Positions 1 to 8,279 of a DNA stretch of 19,572 bases are shown piece by piece. The DNA lies in the NCBI GenBank assembly GCA_002491165.1, contig DKVK01000099.1, positions 1 to 19,572 on the forward strand, written 5' to 3'. The notes below the pieces were generated by a model that saw only the letters and a program-made list of their open reading frames with translations, had not been told where the DNA came from and did no database searches. Positions within the stretch are counted from its first letter, which is position 1; each line of letters starts with the position of its first letter. This stretch comes from Porphyromonadaceae bacterium UBA7180. Its GTDB lineage: Bacteria > Bacteroidota > Bacteroidia > Bacteroidales > Muribaculaceae. A program made the position numbers and the translations under genes.

Positions 1-74
1 CGTAAATCGGCTGTTGTTTTATGGGTTATAGCTCAATGTTGCCAACTCAACCTTTCCGGCTTAGCAGGCTCAGC

Positions 75-92
75 GGGTCCATTGGGTCCATT
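75..92. repeat. 9-bp tandem duplication
   Basis: GGGTCCATT occurs twice in direct succession, at 75-83 and 84-92. Two copies of so short a unit could arise by replication slippage. No function is implied. Confidence 0.6.
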
Positions 93-125
93 TGCAGCAT
101 CATCGCGTAGTTATATCGGCATATT

Positions 126-215
126 CAGCTTATCATGCCTGTCTTGCCTAAGAAAATCCCGATTAATCAAGATTTATCAGGATTAATCGGGAATATACGG
201 TATTATGATAAGCTG
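126..215. repeat. Nested inverted repeats around a 10-bp periodic core
   Basis: Seen directly: an outer perfect 11-bp inverted repeat, CAGCTTATCAT at 126-136 and ATGATAAGCTG at 205-215. Inside it is a perfect 12-bp inverted repeat, TCCCGATTAATC at 157-168 and GATTAATCGGGA at 181-192. The core 161-190 reads as three units of about 10 bp (GATTAATCAA, GATTTATCAG, GATTAATCGG). The inner pair can act as the ogt terminator. The outer pair and the periodicity are not explained by that. Confidence 0.75.
152..192 (-). terminator. Probable terminator after ogt
   Basis: Read on the minus strand, the perfect 12-bp stem (192-181 with 168-157, 12-nt loop) is followed directly by TTTTCTT. It lies 30 nt beyond the ogt stop. 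The stem is rather AT-rich, so it is weaker than a typical GC-rich intrinsic terminator. Confidence 0.55.
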
Positions 216-221
216 TAGAAG

Positions 222-710
222 TTACAAAAAGGAAGTATGCTTCTGCTCAAGCGCCAGCAGGAACCTCTTGGCCTCAAGCCCTCCGGCGAAGCCTTTCAGA
301 TTGCCATCGGCGCCTATCACCCGGTGGCAAGGTATCAGAATCCCTATCGGATTGCAGTGAATGGCGTGGCCGACGGCGCGGACAGCCGTCGGGCGCCCTA
401 TTCTACGTGCTATCTCGGAATAGCTGACCGTAGTGCTGTATGGAATCTTCTGCAGCTCGCTCCACACCGCTTCCTGAAACTCTGTTCCTGACGTTCTCAA
501 CGACAATTCAAAACTGCGACGTTCGCCCCGGAAATATTCATCCAACTGCGCCATCAGTTCATCCAATAAAACCACGTCTTCCGGAGCCGAAGCGTCTTCC
601 TCCAGTGCCGAAATCACCTCATCTTTTATCCAATCTACCACGCAAACGGCTTCGCCGTCCACAGTGAGCCACATGTGGCCGCACGGTGAGTCATATATGA
701 TGCTTTTCAT
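222..710 (-). CDS. ogt: Methylated-DNA--protein-cysteine S-methyltransferase
   Basis: Suicide repair enzyme that moves the alkyl group from O6-alkylguanine (or O4-alkylthymine) in DNA onto its own cysteine. The protein has 162 residues, normal for the Ogt/MGMT family. An N-terminal RNase H-like half (about 1-70) precedes the DNA-binding, active-site half. That half shows the EFQEAVWSEL start, the arginine finger in RAVG (Arg111), and the acceptor motif IPCHRVIG with Cys128. The NP pair before the active-site strand is conserved. It starts at an ATG (710-708), 85 nt after the LpxA-family gene, and is the last gene of the efflux row. A hairpin with a T-run follows. Linking alkylation repair to efflux is plausible for chemical stress but is inference. 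Confidence 0.95.
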   Translation of the reverse strand: MKSIIYDSPCGHMWLTVDGEAVCVVDWIKDEVISALEEDASAPEDVVLLDELMAQLDEYFRGERRSFELSLRTSGTEFQEAVWSELQKIPYSTTVSYSEIARRIGRPTAVRAVGHAIHCNPIGILIPCHRVIGADGNLKGFAGGLEAKRFLLALEQKHTSFL

Positions 711-795
711 CTGAAAATTCTATTATAAAAGCTGAACCGACTCACACCGCCGAGTTTCGTCGACGGCGCAAGCCGGTTATTCGGGGTGTATCAAA

Positions 796-1593
796 TCAAT
801 CTTCGAGCAGCATTTCCGGCACTCCGGCTATCTTCATGTTGTGGTTACGGATGAAAGCAAGGATGGCGTCGCGCTCTTTTCCTTCGGGAATATCCTCCTG
901 GATGCGGCGCACGGCGTTAAGCACCGAAGTGTTGCACTGATAGATGTGGCGGTAGCACTTGGCTATGTCGTCGATAACGGCCTCGGTGAATTTTCCTTTC
1001 CTCAGGATGAAAGTGTTCACACCGTAGTAAGCCAGAGGGTTGTGCGCCACCACTACATAGGGAGGTACATGGCTGTTGACACGAGTGCCGCCTTTTACAA
1101 GCACCCACTCCCCTACCTCGCAACGCTCGTGTACAAGAGCGTTGGACGAAAGTATGGAGAAGTTGCCGACCTTGCAGTCACCGGCTATCTTCACTGAGTT
1201 TCCGAGCACCACATAGTCGCCTATCGTGCTGTCGTGGCCGATGTGAGACTGTGCCATCACGAAGGAGTTGGCGCCGATTTCGGTCGCCTGGTTATCGCGT
1301 ATGCTGCGGTTGATGATGACATGCTCGCGCACCGTGGTGTTGTCGCCGATTTTCACGAACGAGCGGGCGCCTTTCCAGCGGAAATCCTGAGGCGTGGCAC
1401 TGATGACCGCGCCGTCGAACACTTCGCAGTCGTTACCTATCACGGCGCCCTCGAGTACCGACACGTGGGGATGTATGTGGCAATTGTCGCCGATTACGGT
1501 GTCACCGGCTATGTAGGCGAAGGGCGCTATCCGCACGTTGTTGCCGATACGTGCTCCTGGGTCTATGAATGCAAGGGGGCTGATTTGTGTCAT
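796..1593 (-). CDS. lpxA: LpxA-family acyl-ACP--UDP-sugar O-acyltransferase, divergent
   Basis: Left-handed beta-helix acyltransferase of the LpxA type, which in lipid A synthesis puts a 3-hydroxyacyl chain on UDP-GlcNAc in the cytoplasm. The protein has 265 residues from the ATG at 1593; an in-frame TTG at 1629 overlaps the preceding stop and is less likely the start. Hexapeptide repeats run from about 10 to 170, followed by a helical C-terminal domain. SHIGHD carries His117 and His120, matching the catalytic His125 region of E. coli LpxA. PPYVV and GVN are kept. Differences from E. coli as I recall it: AGH becomes AGD, VHQF becomes VHER, and the LKRRGF nucleotide-binding motif becomes LRKGKF. 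It lies 32 nt behind the efflux channel gene rather than beside lpxC/fabZ or lpxD. It could be the only LpxA of the cell or a specialised paralogue. Confidence 0.8.
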   Translation of the reverse strand: MTQISPLAFIDPGARIGNNVRIAPFAYIAGDTVIGDNCHIHPHVSVLEGAVIGNDCEVFDGAVISATPQDFRWKGARSFVKIGDNTTVREHVIINRSIRDNQATEIGANSFVMAQSHIGHDSTIGDYVVLGNSVKIAGDCKVGNFSILSSNALVHERCEVGEWVLVKGGTRVNSHVPPYVVVAHNPLAYYGVNTFILRKGKFTEAVIDDIAKCYRHIYQCNTSVLNAVRRIQEDIPEGKERDAILAFIRNHNMKIAGVPEMLLED

Positions 1594-1625
1594 AATGCGT
1601 TGTTTTTTAAGAGTGGGTGTGTGTT

Positions 1626-3005
1626 TCAATATCCCCCGCCGACTGCCTGGTAGAGGCTAATGAGGGCGGCGGCTTTGTCGTGGATGTTGCTCAACGACGC
1701 CAACTGTGCGTTCAGCAATGCCGAACGGGCAGTGAGGATTTCGAGGTAAGTGGTGGTCTGGCCGAACTGCATGAGGTCTTCGGTATATTCCACCGCTTTC
1801 TCGAGCTGGTCTATCTGCTGGAGAATCATCTGGCGCTTCTGGTCGGCGGCATTGATTTTCACTATGGCGTCCGAAACATCGGCGGCTGCCGAAAGCACCG
1901 TGCTCTCGAAGGTGTTTAGCGCCTGTTTCTGGCTTGCCTCTGCCGCACGGAGAGTGGCTATGTTCTGGCCGCGAGAGAAGATGGGCGCCACCAGCGAAGC
2001 GCCAAGCTGTATGAACCATTTTCCGGGGTTGGAAACCATGGCGCCGAGCGCGTTGGTGAATCCTCCCTGCGCCGAGATGTTGAGCGAGGGGTAGAAGTTG
2101 GAACGCGCAATGTTGGTGGTGTAATAAGCCGCTGCCACCGAACGTTCGGCTGCACGGACATCGGGACGCACCGCAAGATAATAGAGAGGTACTCCCGACT
2201 GTGTGCAAGCCGGCATATTGAACTCTATGTCACCTCCAACGGCCCATTCCTTGGGATAGGAACCGAGCAGTATCGACATTGTGTTCTGCAACTGCGCTAT
2301 TGAGCTCTTGATGTCGGGAATCGACGAGGCGATGTTGTAATAATTCGCACGGCTCTGCACCACGGCGGCCTCGTTGACACGAGCGGCGGCCTTGAGGTCT
2401 TCCATAGTGGTTACCTGCTCTTTCCATATCTCGCAGGTGCGCTCGGTAAGGTCAAGCTGTTGCTGGAGCCATGCTATCGCGTAATATGTATTGGCCACGC
2501 TGCAGATTATCTGCGAGCGGACGGCCTGCTCGTAGTCCATGCTCTGCTCCAGGTTGACTTGTGCTTTGCGTTTGTTATTGAGCAGTTTGCCGAAAACGTC
2601 CACCTCCCAGTTGGCTGCGAGAGGGAGCGTGTAGCTCCAGCTCATGTCTGAGCCGCCGTATGAAGCGGCGCCGCCGTTGGGGGAGAAGGCCACCGAGGGG
2701 AAATAAGCCAGTTTGGCTCCCTTGAGCTGTGCCTGCGCTATGTCGATGTTGAGCTTGGCGTTGGCGAGGTCGCGGTTGGCGTCGAGGGCCGTCTGTATGA
2801 GCTGCTGCAGCTGCGGGTCGGTGAACACCTCTTGCCACGACAAGTGGGCCAGCGTGGTGGAATCCGTGTCCTGCAGGGCGTTCTTGTAGTCGCCCATGAT
2901 GGCGCTGTTCTCCACGGGCATCTCATACTCCTTGTACAGGTGGCAGCTCGGAAGCACGGCGAGCGCCGCTACCGGCAGTATCAGATGATATAACTTAAGT
3001 TTCAT
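1626..3005 (-). CDS. TolC/OprM-type outer-membrane efflux lipoprotein
   Basis: Outer-membrane channel of a tripartite RND pump, in the NodT/OprM lipoprotein branch. The protein has 459 residues, the usual size. The N-terminus is a lipoprotein signal with lipobox L18-P19-S20-C21, so Cys21 would be acylated. Two outer-membrane efflux protein repeats follow (about 60-240 and 255-455), rich in alanine and glutamine heptads that form the periplasmic alpha-barrel. The second contains the conserved RPDVRAAE turn near the middle. The ATG is at 3005-3003. The gene is third in the row, 91 nt after the RND pump. That gap holds a perfect 12-bp GC-rich hairpin, which may change its level relative to the pump. 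The stop (1626-1628) is 32 nt before the ATG of the LpxA-family gene. Confidence 0.93.
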   Translation of the reverse strand: MKLKLYHLILPVAALAVLPSCHLYKEYEMPVENSAIMGDYKNALQDTDSTTLAHLSWQEVFTDPQLQQLIQTALDANRDLANAKLNIDIAQAQLKGAKLAYFPSVAFSPNGGAASYGGSDMSWSYTLPLAANWEVDVFGKLLNNKRKAQVNLEQSMDYEQAVRSQIICSVANTYYAIAWLQQQLDLTERTCEIWKEQVTTMEDLKAAARVNEAAVVQSRANYYNIASSIPDIKSSIAQLQNTMSILLGSYPKEWAVGGDIEFNMPACTQSGVPLYYLAVRPDVRAAERSVAAAYYTTNIARSNFYPSLNISAQGGFTNALGAMVSNPGKWFIQLGASLVAPIFSRGQNIATLRAAEASQKQALNTFESTVLSAAADVSDAIVKINAADQKRQMILQQIDQLEKAVEYTEDLMQFGQTTTYLEILTARSALLNAQLASLSNIHDKAAALISLYQAVGGGY

Positions 3006-3035
3006 TTATACGTTGTATGGGTAGTTTAATATTCT

Positions 3036-3082
3036 AAGCCGCGGGGCTCCGCGTCCGGAAGGGGAGGCATGCCCCGCGGCTT
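3036..3082 (-). promoter_or_regulatory. GC-rich intercistronic hairpin between RND pump and channel genes
   Basis: A perfect 12-bp inverted repeat, AAGCCGCGGGGC at 3036-3047 and GCCCCGCGGCTT at 3071-3082, with a 23-nt loop. On the minus (transcribed) strand the stem is followed by AGAATATT, not a T-run. On the plus strand it is followed by TTTTTC. It is therefore not a good terminator for the operon; it fits an mRNA processing or stability element, or a barrier to antisense transcription. Confidence 0.7.
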
Positions 3083-3096
3083 TTTCACTTACATAC

Positions 3097-6000
3097 TTAT
3101 TTCTCTTTCAGCGGAAGATTTCCTTCCATACCGCCGTACTGTTCGATTTCGGATGACAGTTCGGTGTTCTTCTTGTCGTCCCACTTCAACGGGGAAATCT
3201 TCTCCTGCAGGAACTGGAATGCGCAGAAGAGGGCCGGAACTATCAGTACCTGGAGTATCATACCGATGAGCATACCGCCTACGGCACCGGTACCGAGGGT
3301 CTGGTTGCCGTTGGCACCCGCACCGTGGGCGAACATCATAGGCAACAGACCGATGATCATGGCCAACGACGTCATGAGGATAGGACGCAGACGCGCCACG
3401 GCTCCCTGCAATGCCGAATTGACTATGCTCATGCCGGTGTGGCGGCGTTCGAGCGCGAACTCTACGATCAGAATCGCATTCTTGGCCAACAGACCGATTA
3501 GCATGATCAACGCAATCTGCAAGTAGATGTTGTTGGCTATGCTGAACAGGTCGGCGAAGATGAAAGTACCCATGAGGCCGAACGGCACCGAAAGGATAAC
3601 GGCCCACGGCAACAGGTAACTTTCATACTGGGCCGAGAGAATGAGGTAGACGAACAGAAGCACGATGCCGAACACCATTGCGGTGTTGGAGCTGCCGCCG
3701 CCGGCTTCCTCGCGGGTCATGCCGGAGTAGTCGAACGAGTAGCCCTGGGGCAACGTCTGCTTGGCCACACGCTGTATGGCTTCGATGGCCTGTCCCGAGG
3801 AGTAGCCTTCGTTAGGCGTACCGGTTACGGCGATGGAGGTAAACATGTTGAAACGGCTGATAATGTCCGGGCCGTAAACACGTTTCAACTTCACGAAGTT
3901 GTCGATGGGCGCCATCTCGTTGCCATTGCGCACCTTTATCTGTTTCAGCGTCTCGGGCGACACGCGTGCCTCCGGAGTTGCCTGCATCATGACACGGTAC
4001 AGATGGCCGAAGCTGTTGAAGTTGGACACGTACATACCGCCGTAATATCCTTGCAGCGCCTGGAGTACGGCCGTCTGCGTGAGGCCGGCTTTCTTGACCT
4101 TTGGAACGTCGATTTCCACAAGATACTGCGGGAACGTCGGGTTGAACGTCGAGTAAGCCATCTGTATTTCAGGCTGCTGGTTAAGCTGCGCTATGAAGTT
4201 CTGGTAAACCTGGAAGAAGTTGTCGAGCGAGCCGCCGGTCTTGTCCTGGAGTTTAATCTCGAAACCGTTGGTTGCCGAATAACCGGAAATCATAGGAGGC
4301 TGGAAGAACATAATGTTTGCATCCTTGACCTGCGACGTCATCATGAAGAGCCGGCCCACGATGGCACTTGCTCCCTCGGTCTTGAGGTCGCGCTGGTCCC
4401 ACGGTTTCAGCTTGATGATGAACGAGCCGTAGGTGTTGCCCTGGCCGCCGATAAAGCTGTAGCCGGTGATGGCAGTACGTGACTGCACTGCCGGAATGGA
4501 CCCGATCATCTGGTCCACCTGGTTCATGACAGCCTGCGTGCGTTCCTGCGACGTGGCGGGAGGCAACGTCACGGCACCCATGATGGTACCGGTGTCCTCG
4601 TTGGGCACGAGGCCGGTTGGCGTGCGGCCCATGAGCCATACCAGCAAGCCGATGCTTGCCGCCACGATGACGAACGACAGCCAGCGGAGGCGTATGAAGA
4701 AGTTGCTCATCTTGCGGTAAACGCCGAGCACCTTGTCGAAGGTGTGGTTGAAGGCGTTGATGAAGCGCTTGGTGAAGATGCCGTAAAGTGCCAGAAGTGC
4801 CACGACCACTGCTATGCAACTACGTGTAACGTCCTCGAAAGTGTACCATCCGAGCACGAGGAAAACGATGGCGGCCACAAGGAAAATCATGGTGAGCCAT
4901 GCCGGCATTCCGAAGCGTTTCTTGTAGGCTTTCTTCATAGCCTCGCCGGCGGCGCCGTAGGCCTCGCCCATCTTCTCTTTCAGCGACTTCTCGGTGCCGT
5001 CTTCCTTATGCGCTTTCAGGAACAGGGCGCAGAGGGCCGGCGACAGCGTAAGGGCGTTGATGGCCGAAAGGCCGATGGCCATGGCCATAGTAAGACCGAA
5101 CTGGCGGTAGAAGATACCCGAAGTACCACCCATGAACGACACGGGGATGAACACGAGCATCATTACCATGGTGATGGAAATAAGGGCTCCCGAAATCTCC
5201 GCCATGGCGTCGATGGAGGCCTGCCGCGCCGACTTGTAACCTTGGTCGAGCTTGGCGTGGACCGCCTCCACCACCACAATGGCGTCGTCCACCACTATCG
5301 CAATCGCGAGCACAAGGGCCGAAAGGGTCAGCAGGTTGATGGTGAAGCCGAAGATGTATAGGAGGAAGAATGTACCAATGAGGGCCACCGGGATTGAAAT
5401 CATAGGAATAAGCGTGGAACGGAAGTCCTGCAGGAAGACGAACACCACGAGGAACACCAGGATGAAGGCCTCGATAAGGGTTTTGATTACCTCGTGGATA
5501 GAGGCGAACAGGAAGTCGTTGACCGACATGGTGGTCTCCAGCACGAGGCCGTCCGGAAGTTCGGCGCGTGCTTCGTCGAAGAGCTTGTCAATCTTCTCGA
5601 TTACCTCCGTTGCATTGGAGCCGGCGCTCTGGAACACGATTACGGAGGAACCGATGTGGCCGTTGTTGAGGTTGGAGAAACCGTAGGTAAGACGGCCGAG
5701 TTCTACCTCGGCGATGTCTCCCAGGCGGAGTATCTTGCCGTCGTCAGTAGCGCGGATCACGATGTTCTCGAACTCCGTGGCATCCTGCAGACGTCCCTTA
5801 TACTTCATGGTGTATTGGAACGTCTGGTTGCCCTGCTCGCCGAAGGTACCGGGAGCGGCCTCGATGTTCTGCTCGGCGAGTGCCGCCGAAACGTCGGAGG
5901 GCATCAGGCCATACTGCGCCATGATGTCGGGTTTCAACCATATACGCATCGAATAGTCGGCACCGAAGGCCATGGCCTCGCCGACACCGGGAACACGCTT

Positions 6001-6501
6001 GATCTGAGGTATGATGTTGATCGACATATAGTTGTCGATGAACTCGGTAGTGTATTTGTCGGTGTTGTCATACAGAGCCGATACCATGAGCATGGAGCTC
6101 TGGCGCTTCTGCGTAACGACACCTACCTGGTTGACCTCGGCGGGAAGGAAAGCCGCCGCCTTGGCCACACGGTTCTGCACGTCCACGGCAGCCATGTCCG
6201 GGTCCATGCCCTGTTTGAAGTAAACCTCGATGGAGGCCGAACCGTTGTTGGATGCCGACGACACCATGTAATCCATGTTCTCGGCACCGTTTATCTGCTC
6301 CTCAAGAGGCTGGATCACCGAGTTCAGAACCGCCTGGGCGCTGGCACCCGTATAGGTGGTGCTGACGCGGATGGTAGGTGGCGCGATGTCGGGATATTGC
6401 TCAATCGGGAGACTCACAAGACCCAGCAAACCGAATATCACGATGAACACCGAGATAACGGTCGAGAGCACAGGTCTGTTTATGAATCTGTCTAATCGCA
6501 T
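3097..6501 (-). CDS. RND efflux transporter permease, HAE1/AcrB family
   Basis: Inner-membrane proton/drug antiporter of a tripartite pump. The protein has 1134 residues, against about 1050 for AcrB. The classical plan is present: N-terminal helix (10-30), porter domain with QPLEEQING, helices 2-6, a second porter domain from about 625, and C-terminal helices ending near 1095. The proton relay is intact: Asp405-Asp406 in the helix-4 motif VVDDAIVVVE and Lys1007 in GLLAKNA, matching AcrB D407/D408/K940. Most of the extra length is an insert at about 503-580, between transmembrane segments 6 and 7, which holds a basic amphipathic stretch and two further hydrophobic helices (about 533-555 and 560-577). 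The ATG is at 6501-6499, 27 nt after the adaptor gene. The substrate cannot be told from sequence. Confidence 0.95.
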   Translation of the reverse strand: MRLDRFINRPVLSTVISVFIVIFGLLGLVSLPIEQYPDIAPPTIRVSTTYTGASAQAVLNSVIQPLEEQINGAENMDYMVSSASNNGSASIEVYFKQGMDPDMAAVDVQNRVAKAAAFLPAEVNQVGVVTQKRQSSMLMVSALYDNTDKYTTEFIDNYMSINIIPQIKRVPGVGEAMAFGADYSMRIWLKPDIMAQYGLMPSDVSAALAEQNIEAAPGTFGEQGNQTFQYTMKYKGRLQDATEFENIVIRATDDGKILRLGDIAEVELGRLTYGFSNLNNGHIGSSVIVFQSAGSNATEVIEKIDKLFDEARAELPDGLVLETTMSVNDFLFASIHEVIKTLIEAFILVFLVVFVFLQDFRSTLIPMISIPVALIGTFFLLYIFGFTINLLTLSALVLAIAIVVDDAIVVVEAVHAKLDQGYKSARQASIDAMAEISGALISITMVMMLVFIPVSFMGGTSGIFYRQFGLTMAMAIGLSAINALTLSPALCALFLKAHKEDGTEKSLKEKMGEAYGAAGEAMKKAYKKRFGMPAWLTMIFLVAAIVFLVLGWYTFEDVTRSCIAVVVALLALYGIFTKRFINAFNHTFDKVLGVYRKMSNFFIRLRWLSFVIVAASIGLLVWLMGRTPTGLVPNEDTGTIMGAVTLPPATSQERTQAVMNQVDQMIGSIPAVQSRTAITGYSFIGGQGNTYGSFIIKLKPWDQRDLKTEGASAIVGRLFMMTSQVKDANIMFFQPPMISGYSATNGFEIKLQDKTGGSLDNFFQVYQNFIAQLNQQPEIQMAYSTFNPTFPQYLVEIDVPKVKKAGLTQTAVLQALQGYYGGMYVSNFNSFGHLYRVMMQATPEARVSPETLKQIKVRNGNEMAPIDNFVKLKRVYGPDIISRFNMFTSIAVTGTPNEGYSSGQAIEAIQRVAKQTLPQGYSFDYSGMTREEAGGGSSNTAMVFGIVLLFVYLILSAQYESYLLPWAVILSVPFGLMGTFIFADLFSIANNIYLQIALIMLIGLLAKNAILIVEFALERRHTGMSIVNSALQGAVARLRPILMTSLAMIIGLLPMMFAHGAGANGNQTLGTGAVGGMLIGMILQVLIVPALFCAFQFLQEKISPLKWDDKKNTELSSEIEQYGGMEGNLPLKEK

Positions 6502-6528
6502 TTTTCTTAGCTTTAATTATGATTTAGC

Positions 6529-7743
6529 TTATTTGGGCTGCTGCGGGGCAGCGGGCTGCTGTGCTGCGGCTCCGGTCTTGGGCTTGATTGCCATATTGTC
6601 CTTCACCGTCAGACCCACACCTTCGGTAACGATGCGGTCACCCGGTTTCAGACCCGAGGTCACTATGTAGTTCTGCCCGTCGTTCTGGTCCGAGATGGTG
6701 ATGGCCGTGGAGTGTACCACGTTGTTCTTGTCCACAGTATATACGAACTTCATGTCCTGCACCTCGTAAGTGGCTTTCTGCGGGATTATGATGGAGTTGC
6801 GTGCTATGTTGGGGAGCATCACGTTGGCCGAACCGCCTGAACGGAGCATCCCGTCGGGGTTGGGGAAGACGGCACGTGCGCGAGCGCTACCCGTTGCTGA
6901 GTCGAGCACGCCTGAAACGGCGGTAATCTTGCCCGGATAGGGATAAGACTCACCGTTGGGCAGCATCAGCGTAACTGCAGGAAGCGAGTCGAGCGCTGCT
7001 GCCAGCGAGCGGCGTCCGCCGTTGGTGAAGTTGAGCACCTCCTTCTCGGTGAGCGAGAAGAGAGCCTCTATCTGGCCGTTGTTCGAAAGGACGGTGAGCA
7101 GAGTCTGGGGTGAAACGAGGGCTCCCTCCTTGTAGTCGATGGTGCCGACGATTCCGGAGGTGGGAGCGGTTACGTTGGCGAACGAGAGGTTCTTCTTAGC
7201 CGAAACCAACTGTGCCGAAGCGGCATTGGCTGCCGCCTGAGCCTGGTTAACCTGGGCCTGGGCCTGGTTTACGGCATCGACCGATGTCTGGTAAGCCGAC
7301 GCCGAGATGATGTTTTTGTCAAGAAGCATTTTATTGTTCTGCGCATTGGTGCGGGCCGTGTTGACGGCTGCCCGTGCCGCCGCAATCGCTGCCTCGGCTT
7401 GGCGCACCTGGGCCTGGGCAGCCTCTACGGCCGCCTCAAGCTGTACACGGTCAATCATGAACAGGGTCTGACCCGCTGAAACATGCTGGCCCTCCTGCAC
7501 ACAGACTTTAGTAATAAAGCCCGAAACCTGGGGACGGATCTCCACATCGTTAGTTCCTTGCAGAGTGGCGGGAAAGCCGGTTTCGAGGGTAGCGTCGTCC
7601 TCGCCCAGCGTTATCACTGCCAGTTCCGGCGTCTGCTGCTGTTGGGACTGTTGTCCCTCGCCTTTCCCTTTGCACGAGCATACGAGGAGTCCCAACAACC
7701 CTACGCCCATCAGAACCCGGGTGTAATTTCTAATCTTTGTCAT
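6529..7743 (-). CDS. RND efflux periplasmic adaptor (AcrA/MFP family) lipoprotein
   Basis: Membrane fusion protein joining the RND pump to its outer-membrane channel. The protein has 404 residues, the usual size. A lipoprotein signal ends with Val21-Cys22-Ser23-Cys24, so Cys24 is the likely lipid-bearing residue, followed by a Gly/Gln-rich tether. Lipoyl half-domains are seen at about 72-98 (VSGFITKV, then EGQHVSAGQTLF) and 186-216 (VTAPTSGIVG). Between them lies an alpha-hairpin coiled coil, about 101-185, very rich in Ala and Gln. Beta-barrel and membrane-proximal domains follow, and the C-terminus has a Pro/Gln/Ala-rich tail. It is the first gene of the row, with a promoter 128-157 nt upstream. 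No TetR- or AraC-type regulator gene lies nearby. Confidence 0.95.
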   Translation of the reverse strand: MTKIRNYTRVLMGVGLLGLLVCSCKGKGEGQQSQQQQTPELAVITLGEDDATLETGFPATLQGTNDVEIRPQVSGFITKVCVQEGQHVSAGQTLFMIDRVQLEAAVEAAQAQVRQAEAAIAAARAAVNTARTNAQNNKMLLDKNIISASAYQTSVDAVNQAQAQVNQAQAAANAASAQLVSAKKNLSFANVTAPTSGIVGTIDYKEGALVSPQTLLTVLSNNGQIEALFSLTEKEVLNFTNGGRRSLAAALDSLPAVTLMLPNGESYPYPGKITAVSGVLDSATGSARARAVFPNPDGMLRSGGSANVMLPNIARNSIIIPQKATYEVQDMKFVYTVDKNNVVHSTAITISDQNDGQNYIVTSGLKPGDRIVTEGVGLTVKDNMAIKPKTGAAAQQPAAPQQPK

Positions 7744-7870
7744 AAAATATAACTAATTACTGGTTATTTGTTTATTCTTTTAGTAATCTATTTGCTTAAA
7801 TACAACTTACCTGCCTCTGCAATGCGTTTTTTGTTATAATCCACACTGCGGAAGCTTGTTTTTTCTGATG

Positions 7871-7900
7871 CAAAGTTAAAAAAAAGTTTTGAAACACAAA
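7871..7900 (-). promoter_or_regulatory. Bacteroidota-type promoter for the efflux operon
   Basis: Read on the minus strand: TAACTTTG (7878-7871) fits the -7 consensus TAnnTTTG, and TTTG (7900-7897) is an upstream -33 box with 18 nt between them. A second TTTG at 7905-7902 gives 23 nt. Transcription would start near 7864, leaving a leader of about 120 nt before the adaptor ATG. Confidence 0.65.
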
Positions 7901-8279
7901 ACAAATTTTCTCCTAAAATCTGACTTTTTGACCAATAATACTCCCTTTTAGTACAATCCACCGCCCTATAACCGTAGAAAGTACCAACAACACCTCCCTA
8001 CACAATTTCTTTTCGGAACTTCAGTGATTGACGGGGATTCCCAAAATCTAAACCTCTGCATTGACGTGAATACTGCAATTTTTAAATCTGGGACTGACTG
8101 CATGGTTTTTTCCGAACTATACACACGGACTCTCCCTATGCTTCGCACCGGCATCGTCCGCCGTCAACATGACGATTGCGACAGTTGCATATTCGGAATC
8201 TATTTATACAACCCGCTTCGGGAACAAATGTTTTGCTCTGAGATTAAACATTTTGCGCAGAACGGGCGTTATAGAATCG
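7901..8279. other. Gene-poor, lower-GC intergenic stretch
   Basis: About 380 bases with no gene I can support. The plus frame that ends in the 56-residue gene is open all the way from 7952 but offers only a GTG at 8024. Its upstream part has an uneven, Cys-rich composition unlike the neighbouring proteins and is crossed by a hairpin. It may hold the far upstream region of the efflux promoter. Confidence 0.5.

Larger units (their letters stand above)
1..221. other. Non-coding left edge
   Basis: No gene is convincing here. One plus frame is open from the window edge to a stop at 184-186, but its translation is low-complexity and has no recognisable domain, so I do not call it. The stretch holds a 9-bp tandem duplication and a nested inverted-repeat block, both listed separately. 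It lies directly downstream of ogt, which reads leftward toward it. Confidence 0.6.

Noticed and set aside
1..186. Plus frame open from the window edge to a stop at 184-186
   Set aside because: Composition (GLAGSAGPLGP and a Cys/Ser-rich end) shows no domain, and it runs into the inverted-repeat block; probably chance.
1594..1629. Upstream TTG start for the LpxA-family protein
   Set aside because: It overlaps the channel gene stop and adds 12 basic residues not expected in LpxA; the ATG at 1593 starts the typical MTQISPLAFIDP.
5494..6495. 333-codon plus-strand open frame
   Set aside because: It lies exactly antisense to the well-conserved RND pump gene; its translation is rich in His, Arg and Val with no domain. 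High-GC codon bias of the real gene keeps this frame open.
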